DNA from: Marinomonas vulgaris
GTDB taxonomy: Bacteria > Pseudomonadota > Gammaproteobacteria > Pseudomonadales > Marinomonadaceae
Assembly (NCBI RefSeq): GCF_018145875.1
Contig: NZ_JAGSSV010000002.1
Coordinates: 1 to 64,000 of the forward strand
Length of the DNA: 64,000 nt
Reading direction: 5' to 3'
The notes under the pieces are model-generated. The model ran no database searches. It had not been told where the DNA came from and saw only the letters and a list, made by a program, of their open reading frames with translations. The translations under genes were made by a program, and so were the position numbers. Positions 52,906 to 62,381 of this stretch are shown piece after piece. How positions within the stretch are numbered: the stretch's first letter is position 1; every line of letters starts with the position of its first letter.

Positions 52906-54135
52906 TTACTTGTTAACTTCGACGGTATATGTAATGGTTTTTGTTGTGTTTGCCTCTATTTCTCCACTGAGCAAAACGCTTTTTGCACTGCTTTGACTGA
53001 CACCTTTCCCCTCTAATAATGTGATAAAACCATGGGTGTTTTGTTCAACCGAATACTGCTGCGCTTGGCCGGAATGGTTTTCTATGGTGGCGCGCCATAC
53101 TTGCGTACTCGGTAATGTTTCCGACGTGGCGCTTATTAAGGTGAGCTCTCCGGTTATATCTCGACTTTTATTCGTCACCACATTGAGCGGTGAATCGGCT
53201 CGCACGCTGTCTAACGATACATTGTTGCCGGGGATCAGTAGGTTGTCTTTTTTCCAAAAAGTACGATATTCGCCGGGTAAACCATCGGTTGGTAATGAGA
53301 ATTGCACGTTGCTGTAAAAATCCAGCGCGACTTTAGATGAGCGAGTGGAGTAGGTATTCACGGTTGCTTGATGGGTTTGCTGGTCGATGGCACTGGTGCT
53401 GGTTGGTAACGGCACTAACATGCTGGAATGGGGCGGAATCGTCAAAATTTGTATGCCTAATGGGTAGGTAATTTCGTTGTCTTGATAAGTAATTCTGGCA
53501 CTTGCATCGCTCATGGCCATGACACTGCGTTCTGCTTTATAAAGTTGCGGAGCGGCGCTGTTTGAGTAATGCAGTAAGCTTTTATTGAGAGTGATCGGGG
53601 TGTCAGAATGATTGTTGAGCAGCGCTTGTTGCGCCAAGGTCACTTGCCCTTTATCAAAAATAAAGCTGAGCTGAGGTGTCCAAGAAAGTTGATTGCTCTG
53701 ATAGCTAACAGGGTAAGCGTCTGATTGTGTTTTAACCGATTGTGGCGTTTTCTCTAGTGGTATAAGGTAAAAATCATCGATTGGTAACATCATGGATGTG
53801 TCATCCACCAATAATGAAAACGAGCGATTACCCTGTTCTATGCGAGTCAATTCGCCTTTAAACGCCAGGTCTCTGTGTTTATGTTCGACTCGTACCTTGT
53901 GATTTATTTGTTCAAACCAATGGGTGTAAAGTGTGTTTTGCGGTTGGATAATAGGAGCGAAATTATTGCTTAAGGGGACTAGGGTTGCCGGGTTCGGTAC
54001 TAGGCTAAGAGACTGATTACTTTCGACAATTTGGCTGCTATTTAAACCGATCACTGCTTCGATAGGAGCCGCTGTTGCAACGGGAAGGGTGATAAACGCA
54101 AGACCAAGACTGATGTAAAGAGGCTGTGTTTTCAT
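52906..54135 (-). CDS. Secreted protein of unknown function, possibly DUF4139-like
   Basis: Exported protein of 409 residues with a signal peptide (cleavage near PVATA-AP). The mature sequence is beta-rich with many Ser/Thr/Asn. The C-terminal region (ITGELTLISATSE, WRATIENHSGQAQQYSVEQ, then GEIEANTTKTITYTVEVNK) resembles DUF4139-type beta domains, but this is a weak match by eye. Ribosome site AAAGGA precedes ATG 54135. Monocistronic, with its own terminator. No function is proposed. Confidence 0.72.
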   Translation of the reverse strand: MKTQPLYISLGLAFITLPVATAAPIEAVIGLNSSQIVESNQSLSLVPNPATLVPLSNNFAPIIQPQNTLYTHWFEQINHKVRVEHKHRDLAFKGELTRIEQGNRSFSLLVDDTSMMLPIDDFYLIPLEKTPQSVKTQSDAYPVSYQSNQLSWTPQLSFIFDKGQVTLAQQALLNNHSDTPITLNKSLLHYSNSAAPQLYKAERSVMAMSDASARITYQDNEITYPLGIQILTIPPHSSMLVPLPTSTSAIDQQTHQATVNTYSTRSSKVALDFYSNVQFSLPTDGLPGEYRTFWKKDNLLIPGNNVSLDSVRADSPLNVVTNKSRDITGELTLISATSETLPSTQVWRATIENHSGQAQQYSVEQNTHGFITLLEGKGVSQSSAKSVLLSGEIEANTTKTITYTVEVNK

Positions 54136-54281
54136 ATCCGAATCCTTTTGTCTGTTTTTATTACCATCGTATTATGAACACCCAGAGGATGTCGTGATGA
54201 GTCTTGACACATGGTACCCTAGCCTTTTCCCATGAGCGCAACATATTCGAGTAAACAATCGAGTAAAAATAAGGGTTTGCA

Positions 54282-55073
54282 GTGGATAAAACATTACTGA
54301 TTATTGACGGTATGAACTTGATCCGTCGCCAATATGCCGCGTTAGAATCTGAGCAAGATGCGGCGCGCAGGGTGGAGCGTACTCAAAGTATTGCCGTAGA
54401 AGCTTTGTCGAAACTTGCCCAACAGTTCTACCCAGATTACGCGGTGGTGGTGTTTGATTCCAATGCAAAAACATGGCGACATCAGATATTCCCAGAGTAC
54501 AAGCTAGGACGAGTGCCCATGGACGATGCTCTGTTGGATGCATTACCGGACTTTGCTCGAGTGTTTCGTTTTAATGATTTTGCGTGTTTACGAATAGCGG
54601 GGTGGGAAGCCGACGACCTGATCGCCACCCTTGCGGTCAAAGCCGCACAAAATGACGTGAAGTCCTATGTGATTTCAACGGACAAAGGCTTTACGCAATT
54701 GCTTAGTGACGAGCGAATTCTGCTGTACGATTATTTTGCCAAATTAGGCTACGACAAAGTCTGGGTGCCGGGTAAATACGGAGTGGAACCCCATCAGCTT
54801 ACCAATTATTGGGCGTTAGTCGGTGACACTACCAATAAAATACCGGGTGTAAAAGGTATAGGGCCGAAAACGGCATTGGGCATTATTAATCAGTTCGATA
54901 CAGTGGAAGCAATTTACGACAACGTGACGCACTTTTCAGAGCGTATTCAAGGCATGTTGGCCGGTGGCTACGAGCAGTGTCTTTTATCAAGGACTCTTGT
55001 TGCCTTGAAAACCGATGTGGACATTGGTGTTCGACTGTCACAACTGCGTTACCGCAAAAGTAAAGTTTCCTAA
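54282..55073 (+). CDS. xni: Flap endonuclease Xni (ExoIX)
   Basis: 5' flap endonuclease related to the N-terminal nuclease domain of DNA polymerase I, 263 residues (E. coli 251). Metal-binding acidic motifs LLIIDGMNLIRR, VVVFDS and AGWEADDLIATLA are visible, and the helix-hairpin-helix GVKGIGPKTALGIIN follows. It starts with GTG at 54282, preceded by AAGGG. Confidence 0.92.
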   Translation: MDKTLLIIDGMNLIRRQYAALESEQDAARRVERTQSIAVEALSKLAQQFYPDYAVVVFDSNAKTWRHQIFPEYKLGRVPMDDALLDALPDFARVFRFNDFACLRIAGWEADDLIATLAVKAAQNDVKSYVISTDKGFTQLLSDERILLYDYFAKLGYDKVWVPGKYGVEPHQLTNYWALVGDTTNKIPGVKGIGPKTALGIINQFDTVEAIYDNVTHFSERIQGMLAGGYEQCLLSRTLVALKTDVDIGVRLSQLRYRKSKVS

Positions 55074-55105
55074 ATATCAAACTTCTAGAAAGAAAAGATC
55101 CTTGC

Positions 55106-55140
55106 AGCCTCTTACCCGAACGCGGTGAGAGGCTTATAAT
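55106..55140 (+). promoter_or_regulatory. xni hairpin overlapping the gltX promoter
   Basis: AGCCTCTTACC (55106-55116) pairs with GGTGAGAGGCT (55124-55134) with one G-U pair. Directly after it is a perfect -10 TATAAT (55135-55140), with TTACCC 17 bp upstream as a -35. The likely gltX promoter is therefore embedded in the hairpin after xni. Confidence 0.55.
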
Positions 55141-55175
55141 AGCGGCATTTCAGACAACGGATAAATGAGATTTTT

Positions 55176-56657
55176 ATGTCAGAGGTTAGAACACGAATTG
55201 CGCCATCACCTACCGGTGACCCTCATGTAGGCACGGCTTACATCGCCTTATTTAACATGGCATTTGCCCGTAAAATGGGTGGTAAGTTTATTTTACGTAT
55301 TGAAGACACTGACCAAACTCGCAGCACACCAGAGTCGGAAAAAATGATTCTCGACGCATTGCGCTGGTTAGGGTTGGATTGGGCAGAAGGCCCAGATGTG
55401 GGTGGCGAATACGGCCCGTATCGTCAAAGTGAACGTGGTGATATCTACGGTCAATACGCTCTAGAGCTTGTTGAAAAAGGCCACGCTTTTTATGCGTTTG
55501 AAACCACGGAAGAATTGGATCAAATGCGCATTGAGCAAAAAGAACAAGGCTTGCCACAAAAATACGATGGCCGTGCTCTGAATCTGACACCAGAAGAAGT
55601 ACAAGCTAAGCTGGACGCAGGCGTGCCTTACGTTATCCGCATGAAAATTCCGGAAGAGGGCACTTGTGTCGTTCAGGACATGCTGCGCGGCACCATCGAA
55701 ATTGATTGGGCGCAAGTGGACATGCAGGTTTTGTTAAAAGCAGATGGCATGCCGACTTACCATTTGGCCAACGTGGTAGACGATCATCTGATGAAGATCA
55801 CCCACGTTATCCGTGGTGAAGAGTGGATTAACTCAGCACCTAAGCACATCTTGTTGTACCAATACTTTGGTTGGGACATGCCGACCTTGTGCCATATGCC
55901 ATTGTTACGGAATCCTGATAAGTCCAAATTGTCCAAGCGTAAAAACCCCACCAGTATCTTGTACTACCAGCGCATGGGTTACATGGCAGAAGCGGTGATC
56001 AACTACCTTGGTCGCATGGGTTGGTCTATGCCAGACGAGCGTGAGAAGTTCTCGTTGGACGAAATGATTGAGCACTTTGATATTCAGCGCGTGTCTTTAG
56101 GTGGCCCTGTTTTTGATGTGGAAAAATTGAGCTGGCTGAACGGTATGTGGATTCGCGAGAATCTTTCTCCAGAAGCTTTCGCGCAGAAATACGTTGAATG
56201 GGCGCTTAACCCAGAATACCTGATGAAGATTCTACCTTTGGTAATCCCTCGCGTGGAAACTTTCTCAGATGTGGCGGATGTGGCTGGTTTTTTCTTAAAA
56301 GGTATGTTGCCAATTACCAAGGAAGATTTTGCAACCATCAAAATGGAAGAAGACACACTTCGTAAAGGCATGCAGTTTGCTCTGTGGCGTCTAGAAGCTT
56401 TGAATAAGTGGGAAAAAGACAATATCTTCAACGAAATGAAAACTTTGGCGCAATCGTTGGAGGTGAAGCCAAAAGACTTTTTTGCCCCTTTGTTTGTGGC
56501 CATCTCGGGCACAACAGCATCGGTGTCTGTGTTTGATTCCATGGCGATTCTAGGGTCAGACATTTCACGCGCTCGAATGCGCACAGCAGTCAATGTTTTG
56601 GGTGGACCGTCTAAAAAAGAAGCGAAGCGTTGGGAAAAAGAATACGCTGCTTTGTAA
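55176..56657 (+). CDS. gltX: Glutamyl-tRNA synthetase
   Basis: Class I synthetase charging tRNA-Glu, 493 residues. The HIGH-type motif is in [11 protein letters not shown] (from 11) and the KMSKS-type motif is [10 protein letters not shown]. The stretch [14 protein letters not shown] and the [20 protein letters not shown] region are typical of GluRS. It ends in a strong terminator. Confidence 0.97.
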   Translation: MSEVRTRIAPSPTGDPHVGTAYIALFNMAFARKMGGKFILRIEDTDQTRSTPESEKMILDALRWLGLDWAEGPDVGGEYGPYRQSERGDIYGQYALELVEKGHAFYAFETTEELDQMRIEQKEQGLPQKYDGRALNLTPEEVQAKLDAGVPYVIRMKIPEEGTCVVQDMLRGTIEIDWAQVDMQVLLKADGMPTYHLANVVDDHLMKITHVIRGEEWINSAPKHILLYQYFGWDMPTLCHMPLLRNPDKSKLSKRKNPTSILYYQRMGYMAEAVINYLGRMGWSMPDEREKFSLDEMIEHFDIQRVSLGGPVFDVEKLSWLNGMWIRENLSPEAFAQKYVEWALNPEYLMKILPLVIPRVETFSDVADVAGFFLKGMLPITKEDFATIKMEEDTLRKGMQFALWRLEALNKWEKDNIFNEMKTLAQSLEVKPKDFFAPLFVAISGTTASVSVFDSMAILGSDISRARMRTAVNVLGGPSKKEAKRWEKEYAAL

Positions 56658-56682
56658 GTGTTGAGCAGTAAGTATGCGTTAT

Positions 56683-56712
56683 AAAAAAAACCGGCTTGAA
56701 GCCGGTTTTTTT
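56683..56712. terminator. Bidirectional terminator between gltX and chemoreceptor
   Basis: AAAAAAAACCGGC pairs with GCCGGTTTTTTT around TTGAA. T-runs follow the stem on both strands, serving both convergent genes. Confidence 0.95.
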
Positions 56713-56741
56713 ATCTTACGATTTTTGCGTTTACTGATAGG

Positions 56742-58634
56742 TTAAGAACGACGTGTCGTGAATACGCTGGTTTTCTTATCCAAGTTGGTTACTTGGCTGT
56801 GAATATCTCTGGTATTGCCTTCAATATTATTAATATAGCTGCTGTCGCTCTGGAGTTGTTGAGCGATCTTGTCCATTTCTTCACTCATGTGGACAGCGGT
56901 TTTCGCCACTTCCTGAATAGAGCGTGCCATGTCGACTGAGAAAGCCGAGCTAGACTGAGCATTTTGTTCAATATCACGAATGGCCAATTCGGCTTTTTCG
57001 CTGAACTCTTCAATAGAGTGCAAGCTTTCTTGACCGTTGTGCATGGTTTCAATGGCTGTTTGTGTCGACGACTGGATGGTGCTGACGATCTCAGTGATTT
57101 TAGACGTGGCATCGACGGTTTTTTCTGCTAATGAACGCACTTCATCGGCAACAACAGAGAAACCTCGACCCGCTTCGCCGGCACGTGCCGCTTCGATAGC
57201 TGCATTCAATGCAAGCAAGTTGGTTTGATTGGCTAGGTCATTGATCATGCCAATGACATTGTCGATGTTTTTCGACAATTGACCTAATTCGTTAAGCTGA
57301 TCGCTGGTTTTATTCACCACACTGATGGTGCTAGACAAATTAGACAGCGCGCCTTTGATGGTTTCGGCACCAATTTTAGCGGACTCGTAAGTCTGCTGTG
57401 ATTGGGTACTCAAGTCGTTAGTAGTGCTAGCAATGCTGGAAATCGTAGTGGAAATTTCTTCGGTGGCAGCGGCCAATGAACTAGTTTGTTCACTGACAGA
57501 GCGGTTACTTTTCGCAATATTAGTCACCGACGTATTAAGCTCGGACACCATGCTGTTTACGCCTTGTGTGGTATCGACCACTTCGCCGATGACATTGCCA
57601 AGGCCGTCCGTCATGGCGTTGACCGAGTTACACAGAGAATCAAACTCGTCATTACGCTTGTTGTTCACGTGCATGCGAGCGGTTAAGTCGCCACTGGCTA
57701 CTTTACCAAGGTCACTGATGATTTGAGTAAGAGTTTTGTTAACACTACGACCAATGCCCATCATCATCAATCCTGCTAATAGGGCGACCACAATACTGAC
57801 AATAATGACGCTGATACTGGCTTGATTAGAACTGGATAGAGCCTGTTGACGGGCTTCCACAACAGCGAGCTCCATATATTCAACTGCTTTAGCTCGTGTT
57901 TTCATAAATTGACTTTTTGCGGTAACGAAATTTGCTTGTAGAGTAGCTAAATTTTGGTTTTCGGCATCAAATTTTTCTATTGCAGCAAAATAAGCGTTAA
58001 TGGTTTCACCAAAACGTTCTTCAAGACCAAAGTTGACAACGCGCTTGTAGAACTTCTCATAACGTTCCATGAAAGAGGCTTTGTTCTCTGGTGTCGGTTC
58101 AAAAATGAAGTTTTTTTCTGCTTCTCGAACCGGTAAAAACTCCTGCTTTACCAGACTTAAGAATGATATCTCATCGGTTACCTTTTCGCCTAAACCTGTG
58201 ATATTGCCTTTTAGGCCAGAAGAACCGTTAAAACCAACCATGCGTTTCTGATTGACTAATAAGCTTAAGCTATCGTTGTAGTGGACCAATGCTGTGGTGA
58301 TGTTGGTGATGTTCTTTTTTGCTTCAGGATCAATGAGAATGTTTTCGTCTTTCTCTAAGGTCTGCATGAATTCGTCATGGCTGATATTCAAGGACTCAAC
58401 AAAGTTTTCATAGCTGTTGTCGTCAATACTTGAAAGCGTTTCGTATTGTTCCATTAGCGCCATGCTAAGCGTAGCAAGGTCCTTATCGACAACGGTCAAA
58501 CGTTCAAACTTTGACGACGCGGTTTCTTGTACACTAAGCCCTTGAAGTGCCACAGCCGTGACAATCACGAAGCCTAAAATGGCCGCGATAAGTAAAGAGA
58601 GCAATTTGGTGCGAAAGCTAAGGTTATTCAGCAT
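56742..58634 (-). CDS. Methyl-accepting chemotaxis protein with HBM-type sensor
   Basis: Chemoreceptor of 630 residues. Membrane helices at about 12-33 and 275-297 enclose a periplasmic helical domain of roughly 240 residues, the size of HBM (helical bimodular) sensors such as McpS of Pseudomonas putida; the stretch [14 protein letters not shown] fits that family. HAMP and the signalling domain follow, with the tip [20 protein letters not shown]. Known HBM receptors sense organic acids, which would fit the nearby DctBD genes, but this is inference. Ribosome site AGGAA precedes ATG 58634. Confidence 0.9.
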   Translation of the reverse strand: MLNNLSFRTKLLSLLIAAILGFVIVTAVALQGLSVQETASSKFERLTVVDKDLATLSMALMEQYETLSSIDDNSYENFVESLNISHDEFMQTLEKDENILIDPEAKKNITNITTALVHYNDSLSLLVNQKRMVGFNGSSGLKGNITGLGEKVTDEISFLSLVKQEFLPVREAEKNFIFEPTPENKASFMERYEKFYKRVVNFGLEERFGETINAYFAAIEKFDAENQNLATLQANFVTAKSQFMKTRAKAVEYMELAVVEARQQALSSSNQASISVIIVSIVVALLAGLMMMGIGRSVNKTLTQIISDLGKVASGDLTARMHVNNKRNDEFDSLCNSVNAMTDGLGNVIGEVVDTTQGVNSMVSELNTSVTNIAKSNRSVSEQTSSLAAATEEISTTISSIASTTNDLSTQSQQTYESAKIGAETIKGALSNLSSTISVVNKTSDQLNELGQLSKNIDNVIGMINDLANQTNLLALNAAIEAARAGEAGRGFSVVADEVRSLAEKTVDATSKITEIVSTIQSSTQTAIETMHNGQESLHSIEEFSEKAELAIRDIEQNAQSSSAFSVDMARSIQEVAKTAVHMSEEMDKIAQQLQSDSSYINNIEGNTRDIHSQVTNLDKKTSVFTTRRS

Positions 58635-58846
58635 GGTATTTCCTGCGCTTTTTTATTATTGAGTGGATCGAACAGCAATAAAGAATGAAATGCTTCTTAG
58701 ACTAATTGATGTATTCATGATCATGATGTTACTTATTAAATTATAAGTATTTACTCCGCCATTCTATTTCTACTAGCCCGCCATTTGCAATTAAATGACG
58801 GATAAAAAAGAAGAATTTTGCCAGAGAGGCCGTGACGCATTGGCTC

Positions 58847-59161
58847 TTAAAAGTCGTGAGGACTGAGCCAGATATCGATCTGACGGGTGCCAAGGTAGGT
58901 AATGGTGCCAGAATAACGAGCTACGCCGCTGGAACTGAATTCAAACGAGTAACGACGACGTATTTTGACTTCGCCTTTTTGCCAGATAGGGCGCCAACCA
59001 GAGCCTGCTACGCTGCCATCCAATAATTGTAAGTTGAGTGTTTCACAATGTTGTTTAGCTCGCAGCAATGCTTGTTCTCTGATGGAAGTATTACGCCACC
59101 ATGCATAGCCAGCACTGGCTACTAAGAGGAAGATAACGATGTCGATAAGCTGTAAATTCAT
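58847..59161 (-). CDS. DUF3301 membrane-anchored protein
   Basis: Small protein of 104 residues. One N-terminal membrane helix (MNLQLIDIVIFLLVASAGYA) is followed by a basic cytoplasmic part. AKQHCETLNLQLLDGSVA and the RRRYSFEFSSSG stretch are typical of DUF3301. The ATG at 59161 is chosen over the upstream TTG at 59170. Function unknown. Confidence 0.85.
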   Translation of the reverse strand: MNLQLIDIVIFLLVASAGYAWWRNTSIREQALLRAKQHCETLNLQLLDGSVAGSGWRPIWQKGEVKIRRRYSFEFSSSGVARYSGTITYLGTRQIDIWLSPHDF

Positions 59162-59429
59162 GCAATCCAACTGTTTGTAAAAGAAGACTAAAACGTTCTT
59201 TTACATCATAGCGAATCATTGTTAGAAAAAAAGAGTACCAGAAAAAGAAATACGTGACTGCCTCCAAGCAGGAGAGAAAACGAAGGCAGCCACGCTCTTC
59301 ACGCGGGAGAGTGCAGGTCACTTAACAACCTCATACATTAATCACTAAATTTGGATATTCGGGGCAGCGAATAGGAGGAAACCAAATTTTAGTCGTTAGT
59401 GTTAATGTTATGGCCAGTCAGGTGGTTGT

Positions 59430-59966
59430 TTAAGCGGCATCAGCAGCTCTTTCAGCGTAAAGTTGGATAACCCACTGTTCGATTCGTTCGTCAGTGAGTT
59501 CAAACTGTTGATCTTCATCGATGGCTAAGCCAACAAAGTGATCTTTATTTTCAATGCAAGCTCTTGAGGCTTCAAAGTCGTACCCTTCAGTTGACCATTG
59601 GCCAATAAAAGTCGCATTGGTGGGTAAAAGCTTTTCGTATAACCAGCCCACGGCATCGACAAAATAATCACCATAACCAAACTGGTCGCCTAACCCATAC
59701 AAGGCGATCGTGGTGTTACTCAGGGACAATTCAGCTAAGCTATCACCAACGTCTTCCCAGTCGGCTTGGATACCGCCAAAATCCCATGTTGGTATGCCTA
59801 AAATGAGCAGCGAATAGTCTTCGAGCTGTTGTAGCTCTATGTCTTTGATATTAAAAATATCAACTTTTTCACCAAGGTCTTGCCATTGTTGGGCAATTTT
59901 ATGTCCTACTTCTTCCGTATTATTGGTGTCTGTTCCATAAATCAGTGCGATGGATGCGTTCGCCAT
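59430..59966 (-). CDS. Flavodoxin
   Basis: Long-chain FMN flavodoxin of 178 residues, replacing ferredoxin as electron carrier, usually when iron is short. The phosphate loop is YGTDTNNTEEV; FMN-flanking aromatic loops are PTWDFGGIQADWED and GDQFGYGDYFVDAVG. It follows the AraC-type regulator gene by 21 nt on the same strand and probably shares its iron-regulated promoter. Confidence 0.92.
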   Translation of the reverse strand: MANASIALIYGTDTNNTEEVGHKIAQQWQDLGEKVDIFNIKDIELQQLEDYSLLILGIPTWDFGGIQADWEDVGDSLAELSLSNTTIALYGLGDQFGYGDYFVDAVGWLYEKLLPTNATFIGQWSTEGYDFEASRACIENKDHFVGLAIDEDQQFELTDERIEQWVIQLYAERAADAA

Positions 59967-59987
59967 GTTAACTGTGATTCCTATTAT

Positions 59988-60875
59988 TTAGTGAATTGGC
60001 CCATATTGATGGCTGTAAACCCCAAAATGCTCAATAAAAGCCGCTTCAAATTGCGCATCTGAAAAGCCACTCTGACTGACAATCTCTTGCTTTGAAGCGG
60101 GGTTTTGTCGAATTTGTGCTGCAGCGGATTGTATACGGCTGGGTAGGCAGTAATGTTCAATGGTTTGCCCTGTGATTAAATGAAACCCGATTGCTAATGC
60201 CTCGGCATTCAAGCCAACTTGTTGTGCTAAACGTCTTATGTTGAGGCTTGTGAAATTGGGTGTTTCCAGCAGGTTTTGTGCTTGAAACAGCTTAGATTGG
60301 CAATCCTCGCATTTTGATAAATGACTCAACATTTGCAGTTGTTCAATGATGCTGAAAATAAGTGTATATAGGTGACCAGCAAGACTTATCGCGTGTCCTG
60401 AGTGTGTCAAAATAGGTTGAATTAAGGCCGTTGTTCTTGGCGTAATGGGTAATTGAATAATACCTTTTTCATTGGACAGGCTGGCCGTCATCGCTGAAAA
60501 GTGTTGAAGAATATGATCTTCTGTTTCTCCAAGCACCGCAGCTAAAAGGGCTGGGCTAATACGAGCCTGCATGAGACTGGTGTGTTGGCCCGGTTTTAAT
60601 GTTACATCACCACTTACTGTTCGTGCTTGGTGAGTAATTTGTATTGTTTGAATGTCATCTACAGAGCGAATGTCATCTTGCGCCAACAATGAAAAATACA
60701 AGCCAGCTTGAGCGGTTTCATGAAGTGAAATCGATTGCTGGCATTGAATGGATTGGTCTAGCCATTCTAGATTGGGTAAAAGAGAGGTGTGGTGCCTGTG
60801 GCCTGACAACCAAGGTGTCAAATCTTCTTTAACGCTGCCATCTGCTTTGTATACATCGCGCATGTTTACGTGCAT
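59988..60875 (-). CDS. AraC family transcriptional regulator (PchR-like)
   Basis: Predicted DNA-binding regulator of 295 residues. The C-terminal third carries two helix-turn-helix units typical of AraC proteins (SLNIRRLAQQVGLNAEALA, then SKQEIVSQSGFSDAQFEAAF). The N-terminal part may bind a ligand, as PchR-type regulators bind siderophores. A Fur-box-like sequence lies just upstream and a flavodoxin gene just downstream, pointing to iron-starvation control. The last recognition region (HFGVYSHQYG) departs somewhat from the usual AraC signature. Confidence 0.82.
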   Translation of the reverse strand: MHVNMRDVYKADGSVKEDLTPWLSGHRHHTSLLPNLEWLDQSIQCQQSISLHETAQAGLYFSLLAQDDIRSVDDIQTIQITHQARTVSGDVTLKPGQHTSLMQARISPALLAAVLGETEDHILQHFSAMTASLSNEKGIIQLPITPRTTALIQPILTHSGHAISLAGHLYTLIFSIIEQLQMLSHLSKCEDCQSKLFQAQNLLETPNFTSLNIRRLAQQVGLNAEALAIGFHLITGQTIEHYCLPSRIQSAAAQIRQNPASKQEIVSQSGFSDAQFEAAFIEHFGVYSHQYGPIH

Positions 60876-60894
60876 CGCCTGTCACCTCAAATAT

Positions 60895-60911
60895 GATAAT
60901 GAGTCTCATTA
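60895..60911. promoter_or_regulatory. Candidate Fur box
   Basis: GATAATGAGTCTCATTA matches the Fur consensus GATAATGATAATCATTATC in both arms and is nearly palindromic. It lies 20 bp upstream of the AraC-type gene. A weaker second motif (AAGTGATTCTCA) follows at about 60935. Confidence 0.55.
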
Positions 60912-61008
60912 AAAAGTATTTAAGGTTTTAATGCAAGTGATTCTCAATAAAAAATCTAAGAATCACATTTTGACATATTTATTACAGATGGTCGTCAATA
61001 GTTCTTGG

Positions 61009-62379
61009 TTAGTCTAGGTAATCGGATCGATTGAGGCCATATTTCTGCATTTTTTGATTCAAGGTACGACGTGGCAGCTGTAGCTGTTCCAGCACTGATT
61101 GGATGTTGCCTTTTTGCTGACGCAAGCTGGCTTCGATCAAGCTGCGTTCAAACTCTTGCACTTTGACACTCAGTGGTAATGGTGAAATCGTGTCTATATC
61201 GTCTTGAGCTTGATAACCCGCGAGTATTTTAGCGACGCTGGTGTTGGGCTCCAAAGCATAGCGCAGTGCTACGTTGCGTAATTCTCGTACATTCCCAGGC
61301 CAGCCATAGAGGGTTAGCGTTTCGTGGTCGATGGGGCTAAGTTGACGAATATCACCACCGCGCTCTTTCACTGCGATACGGCAGAAGTGCTCGAACAGTA
61401 GAGGGATATCGCTGCCTCTGCAACGTAGATCAGGCAAATGTATCTGTGACACATTCAGGCGGAAAAATAAGTCTTGTCGAAAGTTCTCCAGTGTTTGTAA
61501 GTCGCTTTTGGCGGCGGCTACCACTCTTAAATCAATGTCAATGGTGTGGTTGCTGCCGATGCGTTCAAGTTGATTCTCTTGAAGCACTCGTAGCAGTTTA
61601 ATTTGCATCGCCAGTGGCATGCTTTCAATTTCATCGAGAAATAAAGTGCCTCCACTGGCGTGCTCGAGTTTGCCAATACGCTTTTTATTTGCACTGGTAA
61701 AAGCCCCTGCCTCGTGACCAAACAGCTCACTTTCAAAAAGATCCGCTGGAATGGCTGCGCAGTTAATGGCAACAAAAGGGCGATCGCTACGAGGGCTACA
61801 ATCGTGCAATGCCTTGGCTACCAGCTCTTTGCCACAACCTGTTTTGCCATAAACAATGACATGAGTATCCATACTGGCGAAGGTGCGTATTTGGTGACGA
61901 ACGCGAATGATTTGTTCGTGTTGACCAATAATGGTTTCTTCCAGACCGTGTAAATCACCAAGATATTGTGATTGATTAGCATGCTGACGCTGTACTTTTC
62001 TGAGCTGGATGGCTTTTTCAACGGTTTTTAGCAGGCGGTTGGGGTCAAATGGTTTTTCTAAAAAATCAAAAGCACCGTCCCGTAAGGCATTTACGGCGGT
62101 GTCCACGTCCCCATGACCTGTGATTAAGATAAAAGGAAATTCAGGCTCTCTTGTCAGGCAATGGGTCATCAATGACAAGCCGTCTATTGGCGTCATGCGT
62201 ATGTCGCTGACGATGATGCAGGCATTACCAATGCAGAACCGATCGATAATGTCTTGTGCGGCTTCGAATTCTCTTACTGTGTATTCAGAAAGGCGCAGCC
62301 ATTGCGCGGTGGTTGAGCGGACGATTTCGTCGTCATCGAGTAGCCAGATTTCAATAGATTGTGGATTTTTAGAGTCCAT
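61009..62379 (-). CDS. dctD: C4-dicarboxylate response regulator, sigma-54 activator (DctD-like)
   Basis: NtrC-family regulator of 456 residues. The receiver has phospho-acceptor D59 (VSDIRMTPIDG). The AAA+ domain has Walker A GKTGCGKE, the sigma-54 contact loop GAFTSA and Walker B GGTLFLDEIES. A Fis-type helix-turn-helix ends the protein (VLEQLQLPRRTLNQKMQKYGL). The intact GAFTGA-type loop shows it activates sigma-54 promoters. It begins 2 nt after dctB; the target transport genes are not in the window. Confidence 0.9.
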   Translation of the reverse strand: MDSKNPQSIEIWLLDDDEIVRSTTAQWLRLSEYTVREFEAAQDIIDRFCIGNACIIVSDIRMTPIDGLSLMTHCLTREPEFPFILITGHGDVDTAVNALRDGAFDFLEKPFDPNRLLKTVEKAIQLRKVQRQHANQSQYLGDLHGLEETIIGQHEQIIRVRHQIRTFASMDTHVIVYGKTGCGKELVAKALHDCSPRSDRPFVAINCAAIPADLFESELFGHEAGAFTSANKKRIGKLEHASGGTLFLDEIESMPLAMQIKLLRVLQENQLERIGSNHTIDIDLRVVAAAKSDLQTLENFRQDLFFRLNVSQIHLPDLRCRGSDIPLLFEHFCRIAVKERGGDIRQLSPIDHETLTLYGWPGNVRELRNVALRYALEPNTSVAKILAGYQAQDDIDTISPLPLSVKVQEFERSLIEASLRQQKGNIQSVLEQLQLPRRTLNQKMQKYGLNRSDYLD

Positions 62380-62381
62380 AT

